Source: Argopecten irradians (Eukaryota; Mollusca; Bivalvia; Pectinida; Pectinidae). Taken from it: DNA of 64,000 nucleotides. This document shows positions 11,690-23,600 of this stretch, piece after piece. The stretch covers positions 28,612,155 through 28,676,154 of the forward strand of contig NC_091141.1 in NCBI RefSeq assembly GCF_041381155.1, read 5' to 3'. Within the stretch, counting starts at the first letter, position 1. Each line of letters opens with the position of its first letter. Made by a program: the position numbers and the translations under genes. A model generated the notes under the pieces. It ran no database searches. It saw only the letters and a program-made list of their open reading frames with translations, and had not been told where the DNA came from.

Positions 11690-12430
11690 ATTCGAATACA
11701 ATATCCAGTAGAAAAAGACTACGTTTTCTTATACAAAGACTACGTTTTATTATTTCATCATCAAAAACACAACAACTATATTTGGAATTACACAACAACT
11801 ATATTTGGAATTGCACAACAACTATATTTGGAATTACAGGATAATTGCACTAAATGACGCAATATTGTTGATGGTTGTGTAAGAAAGGCGGTTTAGCAAC
11901 AAAATGTGAATGGTCAATGAATTACGTGCATTTAATTACTATAGCGAAGAAAACATACTAGAGTATGTATTGTTATTGTTAAATATTTGTTACACAACTA
12001 ATAACAACACCCATTGTAATCAAGCCACAGTTTTTGGTTTTGGATATAATTTCCAATGAAATCAAAACGTTGGTATGAACAGATGATAATAATTATAGAT
12101 TGTTCACATATAAAACCTAAAAATAACTTAACTGACAATTTCAAATAGCTCCACACGTTTATTGCATCATTTAAGACAGCCAAACAACTAAATATAACCA
12201 TGCGTATTTTTCCGAGTAAACGATTTTTTTCTCATTTGAATTATTATAAAGCGCCTTGAATATAATTGAAGCATGTAATCAAACACGAGACATACGATTT
12301 GTGTTTAAAAGTCTCTATTGAGGATTATGACCCAAGATGACCTACTACCGAATGATCGTCCTTCTTATAATAACTACCATACTGATTACCTGCCGGTACA
12401 TGTATATGAGACTCGTAATGCATACAGATA
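11690..12430. repeat. Segmental duplication, partner of 21530-22200
   Basis: Long colinear similarity to 21530-22200: CTACGTTTTCTTA, ACTAAATGACGCAATA, ATAACAACACCCATTGTAAT, TAGCTCCACACG, ATAACCATGCGTATTTTTCC and GAGGATTATGACC all recur in order. In the second copy this block lies just downstream (on the minus strand) of a CARD gene fragment, so the first may mark the flank of a lost CARD copy. A triplicated ~25-bp unit (ACAACTATATTTGGAATT) at 11765-11838 is unique to this copy. Confidence 0.75.
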
Positions 12431-15098
12431 TATTTCTTTAAGTATCAATTCTACTTCCTCTTTAAAAATGTAATAACTGTAACTTATATCTGTAATACAG
12501 TTAACCAACACATTTCCATGGCAATATGTCTCTTTCTCGATACTCAATTTCCCCGATTTACAGTTTAACACATTAAGTCCCATTATGTTTTCGTAGTATT
12601 TTTAATCGTAAAAAAATAACAAATGTTGTCAAATGATAGAGTTGATAACCTTATGGCGATATTTCTTAATTGCAAATGTCGTAGTTAATCAGGATTGTGG
12701 CAATGATTGGGGAATACCAGGATATTCCGTTATTTACGCTCTGTTGGTGCCACAGTCCACACGTGGGTAAAATCACGCATGAGGACCGCATGAGGACCGC
12801 TTTGTATAACCTTGACCCCAAGTATGTTTGTCAGCTGATATACCGTATGTTGACAGACGACGCTAATGCATTGTCATCGTATTTTCATCGTTTTTATAAA
12901 TGAGTATAAACATTCATTAAAATCCTACTTAAAATCTTCAAATCCTTTAAAAATTATTATCACAGTGGTCATGTGAAAACAGTAAGGGAGTTAACCACGG
13001 AGGGTCAGTTACTTAGAAATAAGCAAGTATAAAGCGAACAATCAGTTGCAATCCGCGCCGGTATCTGTATGTTTGGATCGTCTTCTGGTTTTATATTGAG
13101 ACGCAAGGTAACTGTATTTCATAGATTTCCATAAATTACAGATGATAATAGTTTGAACAAGGTGCATACATGCGTCTATAGATAACATTATGATGTATAT
13201 GCATCGTCCTTTATGTTTATTTTGGCATTATTGTAGCGAAATCAATGGATACTCATTCCACGCCGATAAACATGGGGTGTCGTCAGATTTGTTGAAATTA
13301 CATTTGAAAACTACATTTAAAGGGAAATCTGAAGCGACAATTTTCAAGTATGATAAACATTCCGCTATCAGGGTGCCATATACACATCCATGCAGACGAC
13401 GTTACATCTTGCCCAAAATTATGATGCATTATCGTAGAAATGTTACGTGTTTGGACTTTGGATCCATACTTTGAAATGGAGGGCTACGGTTTGGATTTTT
13501 TTTTAACGTTTGGATGAATATTCTTGTATTTATTAGACTTATTCTATCGATATTTTAAATGTTTTGAGAACCAATTGACCTTTTAGCAGATTTCTATTTG
13601 ATTGCCAAGATAATACCGTTGGGTAGCAGCAGCAGTACCTCCCAAATATCTTCATATTTCATGATACTGAAACAGTATGCTCATTAGTATACTTTTTATT
13701 GGGTTATTGAACGTGCCATTCATAGACAGCTTGTGTTCTTTCTGTAGTATGTTTTATCTGTAGCAGGACTAGACAATCTAAATCATCCGTAACTTGTAGA
13801 GCATCCAGTAATTATTGATGTCTTCCAGGATCGAACCCCAGAATGACAACTACATGTATCGTTTGTACTTACATTTAAGGTATCATAGTATTCCCTGAAC
13901 GTTTGTGGTACCTGCATGCTGAGTAAACAAAAAGGCATGGTAAATATGTTTAGAACCTATCTGATTTTTTTCTTTAAACATACTTTTGTTAGGCTTATTA
14001 TTTAGCAGTGTAAATGTCCTGATACATTTTATACACTGTCATACACTTTCTCGACGCAACTCATTATTTTTCTGGTTGTCGTTTCGCATGCAATGCATTT
14101 ATTACATTTGATTTTAACAAATTGGCAATGCATGCGATGGATGATGGTTAACAAAAACATTCTTTCAGGTAGTCGTTAACAGAACGCAGTTACTCTGTCC
14201 TAGCACTGCAATTCACCGGTCTTTCAGCATATCGTCAAAGTTTACACTATAGATACGGGCACTAAAGAAAGAGATTGAGTACTCTGAAGACCAGATCCCA
14301 AACAAAATCCGCTAAACTTTAATTTTCTCAGGTTCAGTTTAACTCGCGAAAATTTTGATACCAGTAAATGACCAGCTATACGGTAAAGAACAAATATGCA
14401 AATTAGAAATAGGTGACTACAGAGATAAGTGCAAGAAGTTATGAAACTCCCTACTTGTCAGAAAGTACACAAGGGATCTGTCTCAAATTTCATTTGCATG
14501 TTCCCCTAAGGGTATGGTTGCATATTGCATTTTCGGACCGATCAGTGAACAAGATGGCCGATAGGCCACCATCTTGAATTTTGATAATTGTTCAATAAAT
14601 ACAACCCAAAATATGGGCCATGTTTTCATATTCGTCTTTCAAGATTTTAAAAACTGAAAGTGAGACATTTCTTGAAAATATATGAAACACACATACATAA
14701 AATGTAGATACATTGTGTATATTATCGTAAACTAAATTGCGTATTCAGTACTTTAAAGAACTCAACGCATTGTTTTGTTATACATTCATGTTGTTATCCA
14801 GACTATTTGATAAAAGGGTGTTCATCAAGAATAAAGACTTATGTGGACACATTTGACCCAGCTGCACAGGACTAATTCATCTAGAATAATACCACACATC
14901 AATGTACAGTCTACATGTGCAGTAATCGTTTTGGCTTCTTTAAAATCGGTATACGCATATTTTAACCGACATTCAATTATGCAATCAACTGTTCACGATC
15001 CTGTTAATTGTTATCATTAAAATTCAAACTCTAAAGAGAATTACTAAACCGTGCCATATATGTACAGGCGAAAATGTGATGAAAATCTTGAAGAGGCT
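12431..15098. other. Mostly non-coding interval with short unassigned open frames
   Basis: Open frames at 12697-12903 and 13190-13474 (94 codons, plus) show no family motif, splice context or homologue elsewhere in the window and are not called as genes. A patch at 14470-14640 (CCCCTAAGGGTATGG, CAAGATGGCCGATAGGC, CACCATCTTG) resembles a single monomer of another tandem-core repeat. A SINE-like B-box lookalike at about 13826 was rejected. Confidence 0.4.
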
Positions 15099-15290
15099 GG
15101 GCCCAGTTTCATGAACATTCCTTAAATTTAAGGAATCCCTTAACTTAAAATTCTCCATAGAAAAGCATTACAGATTTTAAGGAAGGCTCCTTATCTAAGA
15201 TTTTTTCCTTAAGTTTCGTAATGCTTTTCTATGGGGAATTTTAAGTTAAGGGATTCCTTAAATTTAAGGAATGTTCATGAAACTGGGCCC
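15099..15290. mobile_element. Fold-back MITE, 192 bp
   Basis: Near-perfect palindrome whose arms begin GGGCCCAGTTTCATGAACA on both strands and continue inward for about 80 bases (TTAAATTTAAGGAATCCC, CCATAGAAAAGCATTAC), leaving a short centre near 15185-15205. No coding. Arm identity suggests a fairly recent insertion. Target duplication is not clear. Confidence 0.85.
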
Positions 15291-16116
15291 TGAACAGTTA
15301 AAAATGAAAAAAAAATGTAAAGGTTGTGGTTGTCTCAGTGGACGCATTTAAAACGTTTTTGAGAAAAAACACGTTTATTACAGTGGATTTGTGTAGCGTT
15401 CTCGACAAGATGAGACGCTGTTGGAAGGCGTCTCATATCGTCTCACAGCTGAGTAAATATCACAATGTGAAGTATAAGTTCTATAATCGAAACACAAAAA
15501 AGTATGATAAAATGATATAAATGAATCCTACATTGAAAGATATATATATGTATTTCTGATCCTGACAAACGTGGAATATGGCCCAATGTTACTTCTATCT
15601 CTCTCGTTTTTGTTGGTTGGTTTGGTACTTCCCCCATACATAAAACAAATGAAATTTAGATAGCGTTTAGTATAAAATACCAATTGATGGGAATGATAAA
15701 CTTAGGCATTCAAAAAGAGCAGAAGAGATATTTTAAAATGTATTGTAACGAGATGTTGTTTGCCAGAAGATCTTAAATGACCCTGGCTGTTAATAGGACG
15801 TAAAACTAAACAAACCGAATCAAAATCGTTTGGGGGAAATACGAGAAAAGACGTTTAAATAATCTTTATCACGGAAGGTTCCATAAGGTTCCATAAGGTT
15901 CCATATACATGTATTTCATTCTTAATCAAACACGTTCTGTTCTGGCTTCTAAGCTTTATGGTGGCCAAAGCCCCGAAAAAACTAATGCATTAACAACTTT
16001 TAAGCATGTTATACACTCTGTTACTTTAAATGAATGTAATTTAATTTGATCATCAACATTTCATTACTCATTATCTGGTTTCTAGACATAATACTTGTAC
16101 CTCGTTACTTGAGTGA
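15291..16116. other. Non-coding interval downstream of CARD gene A
   Basis: No supported gene. A three-fold 11-bp tandem repeat (AAGGTTCCATA) lies at 15875-15905. The plus open frame at 15326-15520 has no recognisable features. Confidence 0.4.
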
Positions 16117-17340
16117 TTATGCAGAGGATTGAATATCTGTCAAAAGATTAATGATATTTTGGCGTTCTTCAAAACGATGCTTAAGCTCCATGGACAGTTC
16201 ATTCGCAACCTTTGCATTCAAAAGGGCTCCTTCAACGTCCCCATTTAGCTGTCGCATCCTCGCTTGGGCTACATGGAACATCATCTTCCACCGTCTTTCA
16301 AGTTTTTCGAATTCACCACTGATCTGCTCGAGAACCCACTTTGCATGTTTTAAATCGTCATCAGACACAACAGCTGATATGATTTTTCCCTTGTATGTCA
16401 TGCCAAGGTATGCAAGTGCCTTTACTAACATACTATTTCGTCCGAATGCAGACAAGTACTGCTTAGTTTGGTCCCCATCACCGGAACTGCTATACTGGTC
16501 AATCATTTTATCCAGACGCTTTATCATTTTGTCCTTGGCTTTTTGCTTACCTGTAAGTTCGTACGATCTGCTGTGGACTAGAGTATCCGTAACAATAAGA
16601 GTCGATATATCGAAAACGTCCAAATCCTTGGACACGGCATCTTTGGTCCTGTTATATTCGTTCATGCCGATGATGTTATCTTTGTTTTGGATCGTCAGCA
16701 ATTGTACTTGATAAGCCAAAACGATGCTCAAAATAGTGTTTGGATTTTTCGTGTAAACAGCCAAACGTGTAACATCCTTTATTTCCATAAGGACATCACA
16801 CTCGTTTCCAGCATCCACCTTGAATTTAAGCCATGCTAACTGGGCATGTATTACGACTTCCGCTGCACAAGCCTTCTCCGCCGATGAGTTCTTAGTTTTG
16901 TACTCAGAATGCCACTTGGAATGTATGGCGTGCACACGCTGTTCAAACTTGTCATATTTACCATTATCCTGATACACTGCCAGTTCTACTCCGATGTTTC
17001 TGATGCTTACAATATCACCCAACAAAAGTATTTCTGGTTGAACATAAACGAGTTGGTCTGTTTTCAGTCGATGGTACGTTTCAAGCAGTTTCTCAGCCAC
17101 AAATTCGTGTTCTCTTTTCTTCAGGCAATTGATAAGTTCATCAAAAGGACATGTGTCCACCATTTCCACAAAAAATACCATCGCTCTTTTATGCCTGACA
17201 TTTTCACGAAGAATCTGTTTCATTACTTCTTGAGTCAACGCATCCTGTTCATACAGTTGTTCAATAATATACAGCGGATCGACATAGTTTACTAAGAAAG
17301 TAAATATTTTTTGCACAGCCTTTTTCTGTAACCCGTCCAT
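16117..17340 (-). CDS. CARD protein A, 407 aa
   Basis: Predicted adaptor-type protein of the death-fold superfamily. Residues about 5-90 read as a CARD: six amphipathic helices with IFTFLVNYVDPLYIIEQL, LTQEVMKQIL, KRAMVFFVEMVDTCPFDELI and EHEFVAEKLL in CARD order. CARDs assemble with other CARDs in inflammasome, apoptosis and antiviral signalling in the cytosol. The rest (about 95-407) is all-helical, with TPR-like pairs near the C-terminus (HVAQARMRQLNGDVEGALLN). The ATG at 17340 was chosen because CTTTTTTTCAG, a splice acceptor, ends 8 bases upstream (exon start 17348); 28 further codons of open frame lie in the intron. The first ~70 residues and all upstream DNA are very close to gene B, while the C-terminal half is much less alike. 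Function beyond CARD binding is unknown. Confidence 0.8.
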   Translation of the reverse strand: MDGLQKKAVQKIFTFLVNYVDPLYIIEQLYEQDALTQEVMKQILRENVRHKRAMVFFVEMVDTCPFDELINCLKKREHEFVAEKLLETYHRLKTDQLVYVQPEILLLGDIVSIRNIGVELAVYQDNGKYDKFEQRVHAIHSKWHSEYKTKNSSAEKACAAEVVIHAQLAWLKFKVDAGNECDVLMEIKDVTRLAVYTKNPNTILSIVLAYQVQLLTIQNKDNIIGMNEYNRTKDAVSKDLDVFDISTLIVTDTLVHSRSYELTGKQKAKDKMIKRLDKMIDQYSSSGDGDQTKQYLSAFGRNSMLVKALAYLGMTYKGKIISAVVSDDDLKHAKWVLEQISGEFEKLERRWKMMFHVAQARMRQLNGDVEGALLNAKVANELSMELKHRFEERQNIINLLTDIQSSA

Positions 17341-17348
17341 AAGATATT

Positions 17349-17708
17349 CTGAAAAAAAGAAAAGATACATATAGAAATAGAAGCAGAAACATGTATCCAA
17401 ACCACCTGCAAATCTTTTAATCATTGATTTTGATCATTGGGTGTGATCTCCCAAGATAGAAATCCCAAAACGACTAACATGTACACGTTTTACCAGGACA
17501 TATATCATTATCAACATAATAAGACGTGAATTGATCATGACGTCATGCTTTGATTCTTTCTCAAACATAATAAATAAGTAATATGTACACTGAATCTAAT
17601 TTGATTATCATTCACATCCTAACAATTGACGATTTTAGCCTTACTTAGCATATGGGTACAGTAAGATAATCGGAATATATCTATCCAGGATCACATACAT
17701 GTACTTAC
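17349..17708 (-). other. Intron in the 5' UTR of CARD gene A
   Basis: On the minus strand AAAAGATAG is followed by the donor GTAAGTACATG (GT at 17708-17707) and the intron ends CTTTTTTTCAG at 17349, 8 bases before the ATG. Length 360 bp. The same donor and acceptor are conserved in gene B, supporting a real non-coding first exon. Confidence 0.65.
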
Positions 17709-17960
17709 CTATCTTTTGTATGGAATATCAAAGGATGTATCCATATTCAGAATGTTTGGAGATAAATCCCACGATATGAATATATTGTACAAAGATATCT
17801 TTGTCCGTTTTTTTAATCTTGAATTGAACGTTTCATTTGACGGTATTTCGGCCACCAAGCAGACAATCAGACTGCACACAAAGTTGTTTATGCATATATC
17901 TATAAATACACACAGATTCCGTCGTCGTCATTACAAAGCATATCACGTGTTATATCAGCC
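17709..17960 (-). promoter_or_regulatory. Putative non-coding exon 1 and core promoter of CARD gene A
   Basis: Exon 1 would end at 17709. A TATTTATAG TATA-like box lies at about 17899-17907 on the minus strand, so transcription might start near 17870. A CACGTG E-box is at about 17943-17948. The whole segment is near-identical to 25786-26040 upstream of gene B. The start site is an inference. Confidence 0.35.
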
Positions 17961-19571
17961 CGTATGAACGGTCTAGTGTTCTCTGAATACAAATGGTTTT
18001 TAACAATCGGTAGGTTTTATTGCAGTCAATGGAAAGTCAAATATGTATCGCTTTATGATGATATGTATATATTCATAAAGTCTAAACCAACTTTTAAAAA
18101 AAATCCTGTGTCATCATCCATTGTGTACAACAGAGATAGTTTCAATATCCAATGGTGGCCAGTTGAATTATTATCGTTGAATAGTGAAATAGTTCCAGTT
18201 TAGTGATAACCATCATGCTTTTTAAGCATTGAAAGCAATAAAAGACAATGAAATAATGGTCCATTTTACTGTGGTAGACATGTACCTGGTAAGTAAAATA
18301 TACAATACTTATAGAATGCATGTACATTGTACATGTATAGATATATATAAAAACCAATTAAATCAAAAGTATTAAATAAAATGATTCTTCGTGCACATTG
18401 AACTTACTACAAATCCGAAATGTTTTTGTTTGGAGTAGCAATTATTTCAATATATGAAGTCACCTCCCCTTTATAATCCAGGTTTTAGAATCCTTAAACA
18501 ATTTCCGTTGTGTCTACATGACGCCTCACCTCTACATTGTCATTGCAAAGGTGGCGAATTATATCCGACTTCAGAGTTATCTTGAGCAACTCTTCTTGAA
18601 AGGTGTCTTTCGCTGCCTGTCATGGATTGGCTTCCAAAAAGACTTGCTCCATTAGAATCTATAATTCCCTCATCATAAATATCACTGATGTTATTGATGT
18701 TAAAATGTCCATTTTGTATCCACAAGTCTTAGATTAAAATTCAAGGAAACTTTGTGGGATAGCTGTGTGTAACTAATGATTGATTATCACAATAAACTGC
18801 ATGTTAAATCCATTCTGGATCATGTAACTGTGATATGGCAGAATGCACGTGTACCTATATATAAACCTTTCCTGCATGTGTTCATTAGACCATAAAATAC
18901 GCCTGATTTACCTGTGTAACCAAATAAATTCTATTCAGTTATCAGTGTACATGTATTTTATATAATAGTTTCCTTCCCCATTCATCAATGGATGGCCAAT
19001 AAAGTACTAAATAAGTATCTGTATGTTGAAGGAAACAAAAATTCACTAAATATTTGCAAATTAGATTAACCAATAAAAATAAGTTGAAAATAACATGATT
19101 TATGCTTTTATAAATAGTTTCATTTTCGTTGTCTATGTATAAATTTTGTATTAAAGTAATTCATTTGAAATTAGATTATTATTATTGTCTTTTCGTTAGT
19201 GTGTTTATGTTCAATAATGTTAATGTTGGTACAGTAACTTGTATCACCATGTTGTTTTGTAGGGAGAAGAGCAATATAGACAATGCCTGCTGTCAATTCT
19301 CATAAGCATTTATCAATAAAATTGTTTGAAATTGAAAAAAAAACAAGTCAAATTTGCTTTATAACCAAGGATTCATATAAATAGTTCTAAAGACTTTTCC
19401 ATTCTGTTTTATTAAACATTATCATTTTACAGATAATTTAAATCGTTCACAAGATCAGATATTATGTTTAATGTAATAAATTGTCACCATTTGTTTATTT
19501 GTTTATAAGTATATCATACACAAGGGTCACGAAACAAAAAATAGACTGTCGGAAGAATTCAGATAGGATTG
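17961..19571. repeat. Segmental duplication flank, partner of about 26040-27580
   Basis: Order and sequence are shared with the region upstream of gene B: CGTATGAACGGTCTAGTGTT, TGTGTAACTAATGATTGATT, AAACTGCATGTTAAATCC, CATCAATGGATGGCCAAT and TTTCATTTTCGTTGTCTATG recur in order with indels. No gene is certain. A minus-strand frame at 18540-18725 with an acceptor-like AACATCAG near 18682 and the peptide SDIYDEGIIDSNGASLFGS looks weakly exon-like, but the partner region has lost it. Confidence 0.7.
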
Positions 19572-19898
19572 CTAAACCTGTAGATTTTTGTCTAAATTAT
19601 TAACTACATATTTGGGGATATATGGACTTTCAAATATATCACGAACTACCGGTAGTGCAAGAGCATTTGAACCTGGTTGCAATTGATCATGCATTCTGCG
19701 GGGCAGGTTATCAGCCGCATGTATTTTTAGGTAATTAACAAGAGTGTCAAATGGACAAGTATCCATGACTTCGAGAAAAAATGTCAAAGAACGACAATGT
19801 CCACAACATGTATTATTTTTCCGTCGGATAAGTTCCTGGGACATTTCTTTTAGGCTGAACAATTTCGTCATATGAAGGGGTCCCATCTCGGCTGCCAA
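19572..19898 (-). pseudogene. CARD gene fragment (N-terminal half)
   Basis: The minus-strand frame contains CRSLTFFLEVMDTCPFDTLV, clearly the middle helices of the CARD in gene C (HHRSLTFFLEIVDTCPFHVL), preceded by a poor match to helix 3 and followed by a diverged stretch ending NNLDKNLQV. The first CARD helix and the entire C-terminal half are missing and no splice acceptor precedes the start. A broken remnant of a gene C-like member. Its partner, more decayed, is at 27590-27905. Confidence 0.75.
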
Positions 19899-20563
19899 TA
19901 AGGAATTTTATTTATGTATAACAGCCCGCTTTGTGCTGCACATGAGTAATGCAACATAATTACCAATGTTCCTCTTTCAATCAATATAAATACACATAGA
20001 ACTTGCTTACCTAATATAGACCTGTTTGACAAGTATACAGTCGTGTGAAGGCAATGGCACATTTAGAAGTAAAGAACAATAATTACGACAATTACCCACA
20101 TCGATTTAAAGATCGGTATGTCACAGGATCAATTCCTACGCATAAAAAATAATGTCTTGTCTCGAAGCCGGCTCGAAGGTACACGGATTATTACAGAAGC
20201 GTATTAGGCTCACATAAGAAAATATTTTTCTTGAGAACGAACATGTTTTATTTTGCGGCCGCCAGATAATTTTCTGCCGGCCGCCACTTAATTTAAGATA
20301 TTATATGGCGGCTGCATATTCCTATGTGATCCTTATACACCTCCGTAGACTACTGCTGAATTCGGGGGTCATCTCAAAATGCAAATACAGATGTTTTTTT
20401 TTTTATTATTTAAATTTTTAGTTTTACGATATCATACAATACGGTCAGCAAGTACTATTATGACGCACCAATATATACATTTTATGTACAGTTTATACAA
20501 AAAAATTCTTACAGATGAAAAACAGTTGCCCTGAATTACCGAAAGATCGTATCCTGATCACAT
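19899..20563. repeat. Segmental duplication flank, partner of about 27900-28690 and 29860-30070
   Basis: Colinear similarity to downstream DNA: ATGAAGGGGTCCCATCTC, CACATGAGTAATGCAACATA, ATCAATATAAATACACATAG and, at 20250-20310, a GC-rich GCGGCCGCCA patch also present at 28635-28665. From about 20420 on it matches 29860-30070 (AGCAAGTACTATTATGACGC). About 1.2 kb found at 28690-29860 is absent here. Confidence 0.75.
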
Positions 20564-20968
20564 TTATAAACTTCTAGTATTTGTATTTTTAAACAAACGT
20601 GTAAGTGTAAATAAAAGTCCTAAATTTAACAACATCTGCCACTTGATTTCTAGCTTTCCCCAGTCTTTGAAGACCTGCTCGAGAATCATATTCGCAGACG
20701 TTAAGTCGTTTCCTGAGACGCTGTTGTATTTATGCACGATATCCTCCATATCATAGCCGTTTGGAAACATTAACATTTGCGCCTGAGCAGCCATAACCAT
20801 GATCATCGACGTCAGTGGATGTTCTGTATGAACAATCAAACTCCCTACATCATGGATTTGTTGAAGGACATCACATGGTTTGTCTGCTTCCAACAAGAAC
20901 CGCAACCAGGTCAATTTAGCGTCCATAACGACCCGCGCTACTCCTAGACAAGCCTTTTCGAAATACAA
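20564..20968 (-). pseudogene. CARD gene C-like fragment with internal deletion
   Basis: The minus-strand frame first matches the central part of gene C almost exactly (ARVVMDAKLTWLRFLLEADK, VGSLIVHTEHPLTS, AAQAQMLMFPNGYDMEDIV), then jumps from HKYNSV straight to SGNDLTSANMILEQVFKDWG. About 290 bp present in gene C between these points is deleted. The C-terminal end is replaced by flank sequence (matching 30060-30120) from about 20625 downward, and the CARD is missing. A rearranged pseudogene. Confidence 0.85.
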
Positions 20969-22723
20969 AACCTGTAATCATCAGCTTTGTTCAATCAGTC
21001 ATATTGTCCACATACACCCTCCACATTTTCCCAGTTCGTTGTAGATTACTTACACTTACATTAAATTTGGACATTTATATATATAAATATGAATATAATA
21101 TTATTTAACATGAATACAGTGGTTTTAAATAGGCTATATAAACTTGTATGTACCAAGATGCTAATTGCCTTTATTTTATATTATGATTTATTTCTATTAA
21201 TTGTGTAGTGAAATATGCTTCAGTGAATACCTAAACATAAGGACCACATGCTTAAAACATGACCACTTAGTTTTCATTTCCGCTGGTTTTTATTAACAGT
21301 TTTAACTGTAATACAATTTTTCATTTCCGCTGGTTTTTATAAACAACTTTAACTGTAATACCAGTTTTTATTTCCACTGGTTTTTATTAACAGCTTTAAC
21401 TGTAATACAAGTTTTCATTTCCACTGGTTTTTATAAACAGCTTTAACTGTATTATATTGTAAATGCATTATGTTTAATAAAAGCTTATATGAGAAGAACA
21501 CTATAAGAGCCTCTATTCATTGACTATAAAAATAACTACGTTTTCTTACTTCGTCAAGAAACCTCAAACTGTATTTGGAATCGCATGATAATTACACTAA
21601 ATGACGCAATACTGTTGTTGCATATAAATGTATAGAAAAAAGGCGGTTAAGCAATATAATGTGAATGGTCATTGAATAACGTGTATTACTTTAATGGAGA
21701 ATACACACAAGAGTATGCATTGTTATTGTTGTATATTTGTTTCCCCACTGATAACAACACTCATTGTAATCTAGCTACGTTTTCTTGTTTTTGATATAGT
21801 TTCTAATAAATTCAAAACGCTGCCATCATTAGATGATAACAATTATACATTTGGTGTTTCTTTTCCACAAATGAAATATAAAAATAACTTTACTGTTATT
21901 TTCAAATAGCTCCACACGATTATTGCATCAGCGAGTACAGCCAAAAAACTAAATATAACCATGCGTATTTTTCCGAGGAATCGATTCCTTTGTCCTATAT
22001 ATGAAGTATTTCAAAGAACCTTAAATATAATTGAAACATGTTATCAAACACAAGACAAAACATGTTTTGTGTTTAAAGGTCTCTCTTGAGGATTATGACC
22101 AGAGATGACCTACTATACAATGGCCGTCCGTCTTATAATACCTTCAATGCTGAATACCTGTCGATATATTAAACTCGTAATGCATACATATCTATTTTTA
22201 TCACTGTAATTGTTGACATTACATGTGCATAGTAACTGGATTATCGTTTGAAAATTTTACATTTTAAGCTAAATGCTAACACAAACCTAAAAGAGAACTG
22301 TAGTATATCTTTAGCATATTGCATCACCTTGGCCTTGACTAAAACCAATTTAATTTTTTTAGTTAGAGTATAATGTTTATCATATCAGAATGTAGTATGT
22401 ATACCTTGGTACTTAAGTATGTAAAATATACGAGTTGCCCTTTTAGCTCAACAACAAGCTATGTTCAAGTCTGTGTTCTACTAATATATCCTTTGAAGAA
22501 CTTCGTGAAAGTCTTTAAATGCCAGTACAACGTTTTGTTCCAAATCGAATAAATGTACGAACACTTAGATGTACAGCCTTGTATGTGTTGACGTTAAGTA
22601 TTCTGAATCCAGGGAAGGCGCAATGAACTCATGAAACATTGCGTTTTCTATCTTTGGATAATCTTTCAAGTTATGATGAACTAGCCAAGTTACATATGAA
22701 GAAAAGCAACACGGAAAACAAAT
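20969..22723. other. Duplicated non-coding flank with 47-bp tandem repeat
   Basis: No gene. 21120-21260 matches 23590-23735 (GGCTATATAAACTTGTATGT, GTGAAATATGCTTCAGTGAA). 21268-21455 is a 47-bp tandem array (separate entry). 21530-22200 matches 11690-12430. 22360-22723 is near-identical to 23780-24160, the 3' flank of CARD gene B. Confidence 0.7.
21268..21455. repeat. 47-bp tandem repeat, four copies
   Basis: The marker CTGGTTTTTAT begins at 21283, 21330, 21377 and 21424, exactly 47 bp apart. The unit includes TTTCATTTCC, CTGGTTTTTAT and AACAGCTTTAACTGTAATAC; the last part is itself a weak hairpin. Confidence 0.85.
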
Positions 22724-23600
22724 TCATTCATGTATATGCTGAGGATTTGTTCTTGTGGAATGGATGTTTTTCAAAAGTTCAGTAATATTTTGCCGTTCCT
22801 CAAAACGGTGCTCCAACTGATTAGAAAGATCCTTCGCAAACTTCGCCTGCTGGAAGTCTCCTTCATAGTTTCCTTCTAACTGTCGCAATCTCGCTTGAGC
22901 TACATGGACCATCATTTTCCATCCTTTCTTTAAGTTTTCAAATTCTCCATCTCTACAGGTCTGTTCGAGATCCGACTTTGCAGACTTTAAATCCTCTTCA
23001 GACACAGGTCCCGGGAGAAGTTTCCCCTTGTGTGTCATGCCAAGGTATAACAAAAGCTTCACCAATTGACATCTTCTAACGTAAACAGATAAGTGTTCCT
23101 TCACAGCTTCATTTCGATCAGCTAATTTATCTGCAAGGTCAGTCATTTTATCGAGCGAGGTTTTGATTCTGTCTTTAATTTCTCGCTTTCTTGTACGTTC
23201 ATAAGACCTGTAGTCGATGAGGAAATCAGTCATATATAAACGCGTAGCTTCAAGGGCATCCAAACGTTCTGACTCAGCTTTCGCTTGGTTCCTTTTATAT
23301 TCGTGTAAAGTGCCATCAATGTCACCTTTCTTTTGGATCATCATCATTTGTGCTTGATTAACCAATACCTTGCACAAAGATGTTACTGGATTATCAGTTT
23401 GAAGTGTCATGTTCTTCACATCAACAATTTCTGCGAGGATATCGCACTTTTGTCCTGTTTCAACCAGGAACTTTATCCACGCTATTTTGTCTCTCATATT
23501 CAATAGAGATCACTTCCATCTACAGCTTTGCAGCCTCTACATCGTTTCCAGGGACGTCACGGAAGAAGTTTTCCCCTATATGTCCGGGTTTTAAAAATAG
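22724..23600 (-). pseudogene. CARD gene B-like C-terminal fragment
   Basis: From about 23490 down to the stop the translation is nearly identical to residues ~180-415 of gene B (YRSYERTRKREIKDRIKTSL, VSEEDLKSAKSDLEQTCRDG, FEERQNITELLKNIHSTRTN). A 10-bp deletion at the end removes the stop codon, adding QHIHE. Upstream of the breakpoint the minus strand encodes, in another frame, GENFFRDVPGNDVEAAKL, a diverged scrap of the region that should lie further downstream. The CARD and the 5' intron are absent, so this is a scrambled partial copy rather than an expressed gene. Confidence 0.8.

Noticed and set aside
13815-13850. tRNA/SINE B-box lookalike (GGGGTTCGATCC on the minus strand)
   Set aside because: No A-box at the right distance, a poor T-stem with two wobble pairs and no acceptor stem.
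16151-16711. 186-codon plus-strand open frame
   Set aside because: Antisense shadow of CARD gene A, without its own start or splice context.
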